64,000 nucleotides of DNA, taken from DASRHK01 sp035650495 (lineage in GTDB: Bacteria > Pseudomonadota > Gammaproteobacteria > Nevskiales > Nevskiaceae). The translations under genes and the position numbers were made by a program. Below the pieces are notes generated by a model that was given only the letters and a program-made list of their open reading frames with translations, ran no database searches and was not told where the DNA came from. How positions within the stretch are numbered: position 1 is the stretch's first letter; every line of letters starts with the position of its first letter. The DNA lies in assembly GCA_035650495.1 (NCBI GenBank), contig DASRHK010000104.1:16481-80480 (forward strand), read 5' to 3'. This document shows, piece after piece, positions 25,874 through 34,519 of this stretch.

Positions 25874-27040
25874 TCACGCTCCCTTCGACAGCTTGACGAC
25901 GGTCTTCGCCGCTTCGGTCAGATCGTCGACCGGTGTGATCTTGAGGCCCGACTTCTGCAGCAGCTCGCGGCCCTTGTCCATGTTGGTGCCCTGCAGACGC
26001 GCGACGACCGGCAATTTCAGTCCGGTCTGCTTGCACGCGGTGATGATGCCTTCGGCGATGAGGTCGCAACGCACGATGCCGCCGAAGATGTTGATGAAGA
26101 TCGCCTTCACCTCGGAGCTCTTGGTGATCAGCTTGAACGCTTCGGTGACCTTCTCCGCCGTTGTGCCGCCGCCGACGTCGAGGAAGTTCGCCGGACGTCC
26201 GCCGTGCAATTTCACGATGTCCATCGTCGCCATCGCGAGACCGGCGCCATTGACCATGCAGCCGATGTCGCCGTCGAGCGTGACGTAGTTGAGATCGAAC
26301 TTGCTCGCTTCGCGCTCGCGCTCGTCCTCCTGCGACGGATCGCGCATCTCGGCGATCGGCTTCTGGCGGAACAGCGCGTTGCCGTCGAAGTTGAGCTTGG
26401 CGTCGAGCGCCATCACGCCGCCTTCCTTGGTGACGATCAGCGGATTGATCTCGACCTGGCTCGCGTCGAGCTCGGTGAAGATCTTGTAGATGCCGAGCAG
26501 GATCTTGGTGAACTGGTCGACCTGCTCTTTGGTGAGCCCCATGAAGAAGCCGAGCTGGCGCGCCTGATAGGGCTGCAGGCCTGCGGCCGGATGCACGTAG
26601 ACGTGCTTGATCTTCTCCGGCGAGTGCTCGGCGACTTCCTCGATGTCCATGCCGCCGGCGGCGCTCGCCATGAAGACGACGCGCTCGCGCGAGCGATCGA
26701 CCAGCGCGGAGACGTAGAGCTCGCGCGCGATGTTCGACGGCTTCTCCACCCAGACGCTGTTGATCGGCAATCCGCCGGCGCCGGTCTGCTTGGTGACGAG
26801 CTTCTGGCCGAGCATCTTCTTCGCGGCTTCCTCGACGGCGTCGAAGCCCTCGACGAGCTTCACGCCGCCTGCCTTGCCGCGACCACCCGCGTGCACCTGG
26901 GCCTTGACCACGAACTTGTCGCCGCCGAGCTGCTTGGCCGCGGCGCGCGCCGCTTCCGGGCTCGCCGCCAGCGCGCCTTGCGGGACTGCAATCCCATAGC
27001 GCGCAAAGATTTCCTTGGCCTGGTACTCGTGGAGATTCAT
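25874..27040 (-). CDS. sucC: ADP-forming succinyl-CoA synthetase, beta subunit
   Basis: The 388-residue subunit, the same length as in E. coli, begins MNLHEYQAKEIFARYG and has an ATP-grasp domain (KAQVHAGGRGKAGGVKL) and the CoA-ligase domain ending FINIFGGIVRCDLIAEG. An upstream in-frame start 24 codons earlier is ignored, because the MNLHEYQAKE start is conserved in the family. It forms the alpha2beta2 or alpha-beta enzyme with SucD, directly downstream. The upstream region holds a 19-bp dyad (27069-27087) and the divergent PP0621 gene. Confidence 0.97.
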   Translation of the reverse strand: MNLHEYQAKEIFARYGIAVPQGALAASPEAARAAAKQLGGDKFVVKAQVHAGGRGKAGGVKLVEGFDAVEEAAKKMLGQKLVTKQTGAGGLPINSVWVEKPSNIARELYVSALVDRSRERVVFMASAAGGMDIEEVAEHSPEKIKHVYVHPAAGLQPYQARQLGFFMGLTKEQVDQFTKILLGIYKIFTELDASQVEINPLIVTKEGGVMALDAKLNFDGNALFRQKPIAEMRDPSQEDEREREASKFDLNYVTLDGDIGCMVNGAGLAMATMDIVKLHGGRPANFLDVGGGTTAEKVTEAFKLITKSSEVKAIFINIFGGIVRCDLIAEGIITACKQTGLKLPVVARLQGTNMDKGRELLQKSGLKITPVDDLTEAAKTVVKLSKGA

Positions 27041-27068
27041 GCCATGCCTCGCCCGGTGCAAAAGGAGC

Positions 27069-27087
27069 GCGATTCTCGCGCGAATCG
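27069..27087. promoter_or_regulatory. Dyad upstream of sucC
   Basis: GCGATTC-TCGCGC-GAATCGC has perfect 7-bp arms and lies 29 bp before the sucC ATG, in the sucC/PP0621 divergent gap. It could be an operator or a leader hairpin of sucC. No known regulator consensus was recognised. Confidence 0.35.
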
Positions 27088-27120
27088 CCCCGGCGGCGCT
27101 AGGGTCCCTCACCCGTGCGG

Positions 27121-27126
27121 TACACT
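27121..27126 (+). promoter_or_regulatory. -10-like TACACT before PP0621/pilSR
   Basis: TACACT ends six bases before the ATG at 27133, so the transcript would start at the start codon. This also argues against the GTG at 27115 as start, since it lies upstream of the hexamer. Confidence 0.5.
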
Positions 27127-27132
27127 TGCCGC

Positions 27133-27345
27133 ATGGGGTTGTTACGTCTGTTGGCTCTCCTCGCGATCGGCTGGTTCATCTGGCGATGGCTGCTGCGCGC
27201 AGCGCTGTCGGCGCGCCCGTCGCCGCCGGCACCGCCCGGGAAAGACGACTACCTGCCGCTGACCAAATGCGCGATCTGCGGCGCGCACATCCCGCAGCCG
27301 CAGAACAACGCGGCGCCGATCTGTGAACGCTGCCGTTCCCGCTAG
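27133..27345 (+). CDS. PP0621-family small membrane zinc-ribbon protein
   Basis: The 70-residue protein has one N-terminal membrane segment (MGLLRLLALLAIGWFIWRWLL), a short proline-rich linker, and a two-knuckle Cys motif (CAICGAH...CERC) likely to bind zinc. This layout and its place just before pilS match the PP0621 family, whose function is unknown. The second knuckle ends the protein and the downstream pilS reading frame begins within or just after it. It may be co-transcribed with pilSR. Confidence 0.82.
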   Translation: MGLLRLLALLAIGWFIWRWLLRAALSARPSPPAPPGKDDYLPLTKCAICGAHIPQPQNNAAPICERCRSR

Positions 27346-27358
27346 AGGGCGTCCGCGC

Positions 27359-28954
27359 GTGCGCGCCGCGGTCCGCAGCTCGATCGCCGCGGACGACTGG
27401 CGCATCCTGCGCGCGCTGTCGCTCTATCGCCTGCTGCTCGCCGTCCTGCTGCTGATCCTCTACTACAGCGGCTACGCGCCTCGCTTCTTCGAGCAGGTCG
27501 ACGGCGAGGTCTTCCAGTTCGCCGGGCTCGGCTATCTCGCCATCGCAATCGGGCTGATGGTGCCGTTGTCGATGCGCTGGCCCTCGGTCGCAACGCAGAC
27601 GATCGTGCAATACCTCGCCGATCTCGTCTGCCTCGTGCCGCTGATGTGGGCGAGCACCGGCGTGCCGAGCGGGCTCGGCATGCTGCTGATCATGCCTACA
27701 GTCGGCGCGAGCCTCATCCTTTCGGCGCGCGTGTCGCTGCTGATGGCGGCGACAGCCGCGCTCGCGCTGCTCGGCGAAGAAACGCTGCGCCTGTACCAAA
27801 TCCCCTCCGGCGGCGCGGCGTTCACAGAGACGGGCATCCTCGGCACCTTGGTCCTGATCACCGCGATCGTCACCAACGCGGTCGCCGAGCGCGCGCGGCG
27901 CAGCGAAGCGCTCGCGGCGCGCGTCGGCAGCGACCTCGCCAGCCTGACGCGCCTCAACGAGCGCATCGTCGAGCAGATGGGCGCCGGCGCGATCGTCGTC
28001 GACCACAACCAGCAGATCCGGCTGATCAACGCCGCAGCGCGGCGCTTGCTGTCGCTCACCGCGGTGCCGGGCGAGCAGCGGCTCCACGACGCCGCGCCTC
28101 GGCTCGGCGCGGCGTTCGCGAACTGGAAGCACGGCAAGCCGATCAGCGCGGAGCCGCTCGCGCCCGCGCCCGGCGCAGAGGAAGTCATCATCCGCTTCTC
28201 GAGCCTCGGCTCGGATCCCGACGCGCCGGCGCTGATCATCCTCGACGACGCCCGCGAGGCGCGCGCCCGCGCGCAGCAGCTCAAGCTCGCCGCGCTCGGC
28301 CGGCTCTCGGCGAGCATCGCGCACGAGATCCGCAATCCGCTCGCGGCCATCAGCAACGCCGGCCAGCTGCTCGCGGAGAATCCCGATCGGAATCCCGAAG
28401 ACGAGCGGCTGCTCGGGATGATCCAGCGGCACAGCGATCGCATCAATCGCATCATCAACGACATCCTCGCCCTGTCGCGGCGCGAGACCGGCAGCCCCGC
28501 GGTGATCGCGGTCCCGACGTGGCTGCAGCGCGCGGTGCTGCAGTATCGCGAGAGCGTCGCCACCGCCAAGCGCGACATCCGCATCGAGATGGCGACGTCC
28601 GCGTTCGACGTGGTGTTCGACCCGAATCATCTGCAGCAGATCCTGGTCAACCTGTGGGACAACGCGTTCCAGCACGGCGGCGAGAAGATCGCGGTGACCG
28701 TGCGCTGCCTGCGTGTCGGCCCGACGCGCAAGCCCTGCATCGACGTCGAGGATACCGGCCGCGGCATCGAGCCCGAGCTGGTCGATCGCATCTTCGAGCC
28801 GTTCTTCACCACCGCGCATCAGGGCACCGGCCTCGGCCTTTATCTGGCCCGCGAGCTCTGTGAGTACAATCAGGCGAGCCTGAGCTACGTGCCGCGCACC
28901 GAAGGCGGCGCCTGCTTCCGGTTGGCGCTGATGGAAGTCAAGGCGGCTCGATAA
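27359..28954 (+). CDS. pilS: Sensor histidine kinase PilS
   Basis: The protein (about 531 residues) has six membrane segments in its first 190 residues, a linker PAS-like region, then HisKA and HATPase domains. The phospho-acceptor is in SIAHEIRNPLAAI, the N box in LVNLWDNAFQHGG, and G boxes in DTGRGIEPELV and GTGLGLYLA. PilS senses pilin or another membrane cue and phosphorylates PilR to control type IV pili. I prefer GTG 27359, preceded by AGAGGG; GTG 27323 is a longer alternative overlapping PP0621 without a ribosome site. pilR follows after 17 bp. Confidence 0.92.
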   Translation: MRAAVRSSIAADDWRILRALSLYRLLLAVLLLILYYSGYAPRFFEQVDGEVFQFAGLGYLAIAIGLMVPLSMRWPSVATQTIVQYLADLVCLVPLMWASTGVPSGLGMLLIMPTVGASLILSARVSLLMAATAALALLGEETLRLYQIPSGGAAFTETGILGTLVLITAIVTNAVAERARRSEALAARVGSDLASLTRLNERIVEQMGAGAIVVDHNQQIRLINAAARRLLSLTAVPGEQRLHDAAPRLGAAFANWKHGKPISAEPLAPAPGAEEVIIRFSSLGSDPDAPALIILDDAREARARAQQLKLAALGRLSASIAHEIRNPLAAISNAGQLLAENPDRNPEDERLLGMIQRHSDRINRIINDILALSRRETGSPAVIAVPTWLQRAVLQYRESVATAKRDIRIEMATSAFDVVFDPNHLQQILVNLWDNAFQHGGEKIAVTVRCLRVGPTRKPCIDVEDTGRGIEPELVDRIFEPFFTTAHQGTGLGLYLARELCEYNQASLSYVPRTEGGACFRLALMEVKAAR

Positions 28955-28971
28955 AGGCAAGCCGGGGAACC

Positions 28972-30336
28972 ATGGCTGTGAACCACAAGCCCACTGCGCT
29001 CGTCGTCGACGACGAGGCCGACATCCGCGAGCTCCTGGAGATCACGCTCGCGCGCATGGGCGTGCGCAGCGAAGCCTGCGCGACGCTCGCGGAAGCGCGC
29101 GAGGCGCTCACCAAGAAGACCTTCAATCTCTGCATCACCGACATGCGCCTGCCCGACGGCAACGGCATCTCGCTGGTGCAGCACATCCAGGCCGAGCATC
29201 CGCGCCTGCCGGTCGCGGTGATCACCGCATACGGCAACGCGCAGGCCGCCGTCGAGAGCCTGAAGGCCGGCGCGTTCGACTTCGTCTCCAAGCCGGTCAA
29301 CCTCGAAGTCCTGCGCAAGCTGGTCGACACGGCGTTGAAGCTCGCGCCCGGCAAGAACGATGACGCGCCCAGCGAAGGCGGGCTCCTCGGCAATCACGAG
29401 AGCATCAAGCAGCTGCGGCTCATGATCGAGCGCCTCGCGCGCAGCCAGGCGCCAGTGCACATCGCGGGCGAATCCGGCACGGGCAAGGAGCTCGTCGCGC
29501 GCCTCATCCACGCCAAGAGCCCGCGCGCGTCCGCGCCGTTCGTGCCGGTCAACTGCGGCGCGATCCCCTCCGAGCTGATGGAGAGCGAGTTCTTCGGGCA
29601 TCTGAAAGGCAGCTTCACCGGCGCGATCCGCGACAAGACCGGCCTGTTCCAGGCCGCCGAGGGCGGCACGCTGTTCCTCGACGAAGTCGCCGATCTGCCG
29701 CTGCACGTGCAGGTGAAGTTGCTGCGCGCGCTGCAGGAGCGCGCGGTGCGGCCGGTCGGCGCCGAGACCGAAGTGCCGGTGAACGTGCGCGTGATCTCGG
29801 CGACGCACAAGGATCTCGCCGGGCTCGCAGCGCAAGGCAGCTTCCGCCAGGACCTGTTCTATCGCCTGAACGTGATCGAAGTGCGCGTGCCGCCGCTGCG
29901 GGCGCGCGTCGAGGACATTCCGCTGCTGGCGAAAGCCTTCCTCGCGCGTCACGCGCGCGAGAACAAGCTCGCGGCGACGCCGGTGCTCGACGACGGCGCG
30001 GTGAAGCTGCTGCAGGGCTATCCGTTCCCCGGCAACGTGCGCGAGCTCGAGAACGTGCTCGAGCGCGCGGTGACGCTGTCGGACGGCCAGCACATCACCG
30101 CGGCCGATCTCGAATTGCGCAATCTCCCTTCCTCCGAGGCTGCGCCCGCCGCGGGCGGAACAGCCTCGACGGTGCCCGCCAACGCGCCGCTGCCCGATCA
30201 GATGGAAGAGATGGAGCGTCGGGCGATCCGCGACGCGCTCGAGAAGACGCGCTACAACAAGACCAAGGCCGCCGCGCTGCTCGGCATGACGTTCCGCTCG
30301 CTGCGCTACCGCATCAAGAAGCTGAATCTGGAGTGA
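28972..30336 (+). CDS. pilR: Sigma-54-dependent response regulator PilR (NtrC family)
   Basis: The 454-residue activator has a receiver domain with the phosphorylation site Asp57 (CITDMRLPD), a sigma-54 AAA+ domain with Walker A GESGTGKE, the sigma-54 contact loop GSFTGA and Walker B GGTLFLDEV, and a Fis-type helix-turn-helix at the C-terminus (NKTKAAALLGMTFRSLRYRI). It needs RpoN, whose gene is not in this window. The usual target is pilA; no pilin gene is seen here. The next gene starts one base after its stop. Confidence 0.95.
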   Translation: MAVNHKPTALVVDDEADIRELLEITLARMGVRSEACATLAEAREALTKKTFNLCITDMRLPDGNGISLVQHIQAEHPRLPVAVITAYGNAQAAVESLKAGAFDFVSKPVNLEVLRKLVDTALKLAPGKNDDAPSEGGLLGNHESIKQLRLMIERLARSQAPVHIAGESGTGKELVARLIHAKSPRASAPFVPVNCGAIPSELMESEFFGHLKGSFTGAIRDKTGLFQAAEGGTLFLDEVADLPLHVQVKLLRALQERAVRPVGAETEVPVNVRVISATHKDLAGLAAQGSFRQDLFYRLNVIEVRVPPLRARVEDIPLLAKAFLARHARENKLAATPVLDDGAVKLLQGYPFPGNVRELENVLERAVTLSDGQHITAADLELRNLPSSEAAPAAGGTASTVPANAPLPDQMEEMERRAIRDALEKTRYNKTKAAALLGMTFRSLRYRIKKLNLE

Positions 30337-30337
30337 C

Positions 30338-32101
30338 ATGAAGAACTGGAGCCTGCTGCTGGTCGCAGCGACCTTCCTGATCGCTGCGCCGCCGCAGGCG
30401 GCGGAGCCGACGGCTGCGAGCGCGCTGCACAAGCTCTTCGACGACGAGTGGGAGCGCTACCTGCGCGAGAACCCGATCGAGGCCTCGCGCATCGGCGACG
30501 CGCGCTACAACGACCGCTGGCGCGACGAGAGCCTCGAGGCCTACGCGACGCGCCACAACGAAGACGTCGACGCGCGCAAGCGGCTCGGCGGCGTCGACTA
30601 CGGCGCGCTGTCCGCCGCCGATCAGCTCAACTACGACTTGTTCGCGCGCAGCCTCGACGATCGCATCGAAGGCGATCGCTATCGCGCGTTCCTGATGCCG
30701 ATCGACCCGCAAGGCGGCATCCAGTCCGCGGCCGACGAGGTGCAACGCTCGGTGCGGCTCATCAAGGTCAAGGACTACGAAGACTACGTCGCCCGCCTCG
30801 AAGCGTTCGGCCGCTATGCCGATCAGACCATCGAGCTGATGAAGCAGGGCGTGAAGGAGAACCGCGTGCAGCCGCGCATCCTGATGGAGCGCATGCCGCG
30901 GCAGCTCGAGGCGCAGATCGTCGACAAGCCCGAGGACAGCGCGTTCTTCGCCCCGTTCAAGCAGTTCTCCGCCGATGTGCCGCCGGACGCGCGCCGCTGG
31001 CTCACCGAGCGCGCGACGATGGCGATCCGCGCCGTCGTCGTGCCGTCCTACCGACGCCTGCTGAAGTACTTCAACGACACCTATCTGCCGGCGTGCCGCA
31101 ACAGCATCGCTGCGAGCGACTTGCCGGACGGCAAGGATTTCTACGCGTGGCGCATCCGCAGCTTCACCACCACGAAGCTCACCGCCGACGAGATCCACGC
31201 GCTCGGCTTGAAGGAAGTCGAGCGCATCCGCGCCGAGATGGACGCGATCATCAAGCAGGTCGGATTCCAGGGCAGCTTCGACGAGTTCATCGCCTTCCTG
31301 CGCACCGATCCGCGCTTCTACTACAAGACGCCCGACGAGCTGCTCACGGCGTATCAGGCATTGGCGAAGCGCATCGATCCGGGCTTGCCGGCGCTGTTCG
31401 GCAAATTGCCGCGCCTGCCCTACGGCGTGAAGCCGATCCCCGACGATCTCGCGCCCGACGTGACGACGGCGTACTACTTCCAGGGCTCGCAGGAAGGCGG
31501 TCGCGCCGGCACCTATTACGTGAATCTCTACAAGCCGGAGACGCGGCCGAAGTACGAGATGGAAGCGCTGTCGCTGCACGAGTCGGTGCCGGGCCATCAC
31601 CTGCAGATCGCGCTCGCGCAGGAATTGCCGAACGTGCCGAGCTTCCGCCGTCATCAGCTCGACTTCACCGCGTTCGTCGAGGGCTGGGGTCTTTACGCCG
31701 AATCGCTCGGCGACGATCTCGGCATGTATCAGGATCCGTACTCGAAGTTCGGCCAGCTCACCTACGAGATGTGGCGCGCAGTGCGGCTCGTGGTCGACAC
31801 TGGCATGCACGCGAAGGGCTGGTCGCGCGATCGTGCGATCGAGTTCTTCAAGGCCAACGCGGCGAAGACCGAGCACGACATCGTCAATGAGATCGATCGC
31901 TACATCGCCTGGCCAGGACAGGCGCTCGCGTACAAGATCGGCGAGCTCAAGATCAAGGAGCTGCGAGCTCGCGCGAAGGGGAAGCTCGGCGAGCGCTTCG
32001 ACATCCGCGCCTTCCACGACGTCGTGCTCGGATCGGGTCCCGTCCCGCTCGACGTGCTCGAGCGCAACGTCGATCTCTGGATTGCGCAACAGCTCAAATA
32101 A
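30338..32101 (+). CDS. DUF885 family putative peptidase, exported
   Basis: The 587-residue protein has a signal peptide (MKNWSLLLVAATFLIAAPPQAA) and the DUF885 fold, with the metal-site-like motif HESVPGHHLQ at about residue 414 and FVEGWGLYAESLG downstream. This His-Glu/His-His arrangement resembles M32-type zinc peptidases, so envelope peptidase activity is likely, though the substrate is unknown. It is separated from pilR by one base and could be read through, but no functional link to pili is known. It is followed by 344 bp without genes that are filled by repeats. Confidence 0.88.
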   Translation: MKNWSLLLVAATFLIAAPPQAAEPTAASALHKLFDDEWERYLRENPIEASRIGDARYNDRWRDESLEAYATRHNEDVDARKRLGGVDYGALSAADQLNYDLFARSLDDRIEGDRYRAFLMPIDPQGGIQSAADEVQRSVRLIKVKDYEDYVARLEAFGRYADQTIELMKQGVKENRVQPRILMERMPRQLEAQIVDKPEDSAFFAPFKQFSADVPPDARRWLTERATMAIRAVVVPSYRRLLKYFNDTYLPACRNSIAASDLPDGKDFYAWRIRSFTTTKLTADEIHALGLKEVERIRAEMDAIIKQVGFQGSFDEFIAFLRTDPRFYYKTPDELLTAYQALAKRIDPGLPALFGKLPRLPYGVKPIPDDLAPDVTTAYYFQGSQEGGRAGTYYVNLYKPETRPKYEMEALSLHESVPGHHLQIALAQELPNVPSFRRHQLDFTAFVEGWGLYAESLGDDLGMYQDPYSKFGQLTYEMWRAVRLVVDTGMHAKGWSRDRAIEFFKANAAKTEHDIVNEIDRYIAWPGQALAYKIGELKIKELRARAKGKLGERFDIRAFHDVVLGSGPVPLDVLERNVDLWIAQQLK

Positions 32102-32111
32102 ATCCTGCGCG

Positions 32112-32224
32112 GCGGCGCACTCGGATTTGGTCGCCGGGGGACGCCTGAAAATTCCTTCCCTGGAGCTCGTGCACGGCCATCCCTGGCCGCGCACGCCCCC
32201 GGCAGACCAAATCCGAGGCGCTGC
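32112..32224 (+). repeat. Type-A structured palindromic repeat, copy 3
   Basis: In this 113-bp copy the outer arms are CTCGGATTTGGT and ACCAAATCCGAG, the core is GGGGGACGCC opposite CACGCCCCCGG, GCTCG is kept, and the second hairpin is GTGCACGGCC-ATCCCT-GGCCGCGCAC with one A-C mismatch. The first small hairpin is diverged (TTCCTTCCCTGGA). It starts 10 bp after the DUF885 stop. Confidence 0.85.
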
Positions 32225-32238
32225 TCCGGTCACGAGCT

Positions 32239-32416
32239 TTGAGCCTTGTGCGCAATTCCTTTCGGCGCCGCCAGCGATTTGGATCGGCGCAGCGGTCGGC
32301 GCGACCGATGTCGCGCCGAGTCGCCGTAAGGCAGGATGCCGGATAGGCGACGACCGCGAGCACGATCCAAAATCGCTGGGGCTTTCGGCGTCGTAGGAAT
32401 TGCGCACAAGGCTCAA
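32239..32416. repeat. Type-B nested inverted repeat, 178 bp
   Basis: Perfect 22-base outer arms (32239-32260 and 32395-32416, TTGAGCCTTGTGCGCAATTC at the left) enclose a second pair, AGCGATTTGGATC with GATCCAAAATCGCT (one bulge). Inside are two hairpins: CGGCGCGAC-CGAT-GTCGCGCCG (32297-32318) and GTCGCC...GGCGAC (32320-32351) with GGCA-GGA-TGCC nested in it. GAGCT/AGCTC extends the outer stem past a one-base bulge. No reading frame, transposase or T-run is present. It fills the rest of the gap before the lptB stop. Confidence 0.85.
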
Positions 32417-32445
32417 CAGCTCGCGCACCGGAGAACAGCTCCGCT

Positions 32446-33228
32446 TCAGAGCTTGAAGTCTTCGCCCAGGTAAACGCGCCTGACCGTCTCGTCCGCGCCG
32501 ATCTGCTCGGGCGTGCCTTCGGCGATCACCTGTCCTTCATTGAGGATGTACGCGCGCGCGCAGATCTTGAGCATCTCGCGCACGTTGTGATCGGTGACCA
32601 GCACGCCGATGCCGCGATTGCGCAGGTGCTCGATGATGTGATGGATGTCGCGCACGGCGATCGGGTCGACGCCGGCGAACGGCTCGTCGAGCAGGATGAA
32701 GCGCGGATTCGCCGCGAGCGAGCGGGCGATCTCGACGCGGCGGCGCTCGCCGCCGGAGAGCGACATGCCGATGCTGTCGCGGATGTGATTGACGTGCAGC
32801 TCGGTGAGCAGGCGCGCGAGCTCGCGCTTGCGGCCTTCGCGATCGAGCTCGGGCCGCATCTCGAGGATCGCGAGGATGTTGTCGGCGACCGACAGCTTGC
32901 GGAACACGCTCGCTTCCTGCGGCAGATAGCCGAGCCCTTTCTGCGCGCGCGCGTGCATCGGCAGGCGCGTGACATCCTTGCCGTCGAGCTCGATGCGTCC
33001 GCCATCGGGCGCGATCAGCCCGACCATCATGTAGAACGACGTCGTCTTGCCGGCGCCGTTGGGCCCGAGCAATCCGACGATCTCGCCGGCGTCGACGTGC
33101 AGCGAAACCTCGCGCACGACCGTGCGCTTCTTGTAGCGCTTGACCAGATCGTGCGCGGACAGTCGCGCCTTCGTGTAGACCTTCGGCTCGGCGGTGTCGT
33201 GGGTGCTCACCGCAGAATCGTAGCTCAC
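32446..33228 (-). CDS. lptB: LPS export ABC transporter ATP-binding protein LptB
   Basis: The 260-residue ATPase has Walker A GPNGAGKTT, signature LSGGERRRVEIARSL, Walker B FILLDEPFAG and the H-loop TDHNVREML, with the family-specific LGYLPQEASVFRKLSV. LptB2 with LptF/G extracts LPS from the inner membrane. The GTG at 33228 overlaps the lptA TGA (GTGA), supporting this start; an internal GTG six codons later is possible. In many proteobacteria rpoN follows lptB, but here repeats and a convergent gene follow instead. Confidence 0.96.
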   Translation of the reverse strand: MSYDSAVSTHDTAEPKVYTKARLSAHDLVKRYKKRTVVREVSLHVDAGEIVGLLGPNGAGKTTSFYMMVGLIAPDGGRIELDGKDVTRLPMHARAQKGLGYLPQEASVFRKLSVADNILAILEMRPELDREGRKRELARLLTELHVNHIRDSIGMSLSGGERRRVEIARSLAANPRFILLDEPFAGVDPIAVRDIHHIIEHLRNRGIGVLVTDHNVREMLKICARAYILNEGQVIAEGTPEQIGADETVRRVYLGEDFKL

Positions 33229-33965
33229 GGCTGCGTGACGCTCTTCGGCGGCGCCGGCGGCTGGATCACGATCTTCACCTGGCTGCCGCCGGTCCCCGCG
33301 GCCTGCACGCGTCGCGCGGCGACGTCGTAGCGGATCAGCTCACCCGTCAGGCGATCGGCGCCGCGCATCAGCTGCGCGCCGCCTGCGAGCTCGACGATCG
33401 CGGTGGTCGGGTCGTAGTCGACGCGCTTGGCCACCGCGCTGATCGGCGGCTGGCCTTCGACGCCCTTGTCCGACATGCGCGCCGGCTCGCCGGTGAGATG
33501 CGCGTGATCCAGGCGGCCTTCGATGAGCTTCAGCTCGAGATCGCCGCCGCGCATCTCCATGGTGTCGACGGTGAGCGTGACGTTGCCGGTGTAATGCATC
33601 GCGCCGGTCTGCCACTCGACGTGATCTGCGGTGACGGTGATCTCGCCGGTCGGCTTGTGGAAGCCTTCGGCGGCGGACTTGTACTCGTGCGCCTTCGCGC
33701 GGAAGTCGGTGCTCACCGGCGGTTGCGCTGCAACGGCAGCGGGCGGCGGCGGCGATTGCGTCGAGGCCGGCGCAGGCTCCGCCGGCGCAGGCGCCGGAAC
33801 TGCCGGCGTCTCGCTGCTCACCGCAGGCGCGCTCACCGCCGGCGATTCGCTCGCGGGCGTGACCGACTGCGGCACCGCTTGCGCGCCTTCCTCCGCGGAC
33901 GGCGCCGCCGACGCCGTCGCGACGACGATCAGCGCAGCGATGAGGAGCTCAGCGCGGCAGGACAT
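33225..33965 (-). CDS. lptA: LPS transport periplasmic protein LptA
   Basis: The 246-residue protein has a short signal peptide (MSCRAELLIAALIVVATASA) and an unusually long Pro/Ala/Ser-rich linker (about 25-85), followed by the OstA/LptA jelly-roll (EITVTADHVEWQTGAMHYTG to LTGELIRYDVAARRV). LptA bridges LptC and LptD to carry LPS across the periplasm. It is longer than E. coli LptA because of the linker. The start lies 17 bp inside lptC, as expected in this compact operon. Confidence 0.92.
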   Translation of the reverse strand: MSCRAELLIAALIVVATASAAPSAEEGAQAVPQSVTPASESPAVSAPAVSSETPAVPAPAPAEPAPASTQSPPPPAAVAAQPPVSTDFRAKAHEYKSAAEGFHKPTGEITVTADHVEWQTGAMHYTGNVTLTVDTMEMRGGDLELKLIEGRLDHAHLTGEPARMSDKGVEGQPPISAVAKRVDYDPTTAIVELAGGAQLMRGADRLTGELIRYDVAARRVQAAGTGGSQVKIVIQPPAPPKSVTQP

Positions 33966-34506
33966 ATTGCGTCCGCACCTGGCCGAGCAGCTCCACGCTC
34001 TTGCCGATCCAGTCGGCGCGCATGCCCGCCGCGCTCGCGCTGCGGCCGGGACCGCGCAGCTGCACCGGCGCGTCGGTGTAGATCTGATGCGTCTTCTCGT
34101 CGACCCACAGGCTCGGCGTCTGGAACGACAGCGGCTCGCCTTGCGGCCATTGTCCGTTCGCGTCGACGCCGCCGTAGAGCTGCACGCGCTGCTGCGAGTG
34201 CGGCGGCGCATGACCTCGCGGCGCGCTGATGCGCCACGGCGACGACGCGCCGCCGAGCGAATGCATCTCGATCGTCGACAGCTTCGCCGACTCGTCGTCG
34301 AAGTACTCGATCGACTCGGCGCTCGCCTGGAATTCCGGCTGGCCGCGCTCGTCGTAGCGGATCCAGCGCGCATCGTCGAGCTGGTAACGCGGCTGCGCCT
34401 CGGCCGCGGGGCTCGACGGCTCGACGGCGGTCTCGTTGCCGCGCCAGGTCAGCACGAGCAGCGCGACGGCGAGGAGGATCGGCAGAGCGAAGAGCAGGCG
34501 ACGCAT
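33949..34506 (-). CDS. lptC: LPS export protein LptC
   Basis: The 185-residue protein has a single N-terminal membrane anchor (LLFALPILLAVALLVLTW) and a periplasmic LptC domain (QASAESIEYFDDESAKLS, FQTPSLWVDEKTHQIYTD). It passes LPS from LptBFG to LptA. It sits between kdsC and lptA, the conserved kdsD-kdsC-lptC-lptA-lptB order. The 13-bp gap to kdsC and overlap with lptA show one operon. Confidence 0.93.
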   Translation of the reverse strand: MRRLLFALPILLAVALLVLTWRGNETAVEPSSPAAEAQPRYQLDDARWIRYDERGQPEFQASAESIEYFDDESAKLSTIEMHSLGGASSPWRISAPRGHAPPHSQQRVQLYGGVDANGQWPQGEPLSFQTPSLWVDEKTHQIYTDAPVQLRGPGRSASAAGMRADWIGKSVELLGQVRTQYVLPR

Positions 34507-34519
34507 CGGCGAAAAAACC

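Noticed and set aside
30448..31890. Open frame of 480 codons overlapping the DUF885 gene in another frame
   Set aside because: Arg-rich translation typical of a shifted GC-rich frame; the DUF885 frame carries the signal peptide and HESVPGHH motif.
32112..32416. CRISPR array
   Set aside because: The repeats are palindromic and opposite or unique, not regularly spaced direct repeats, and no cas gene is present.
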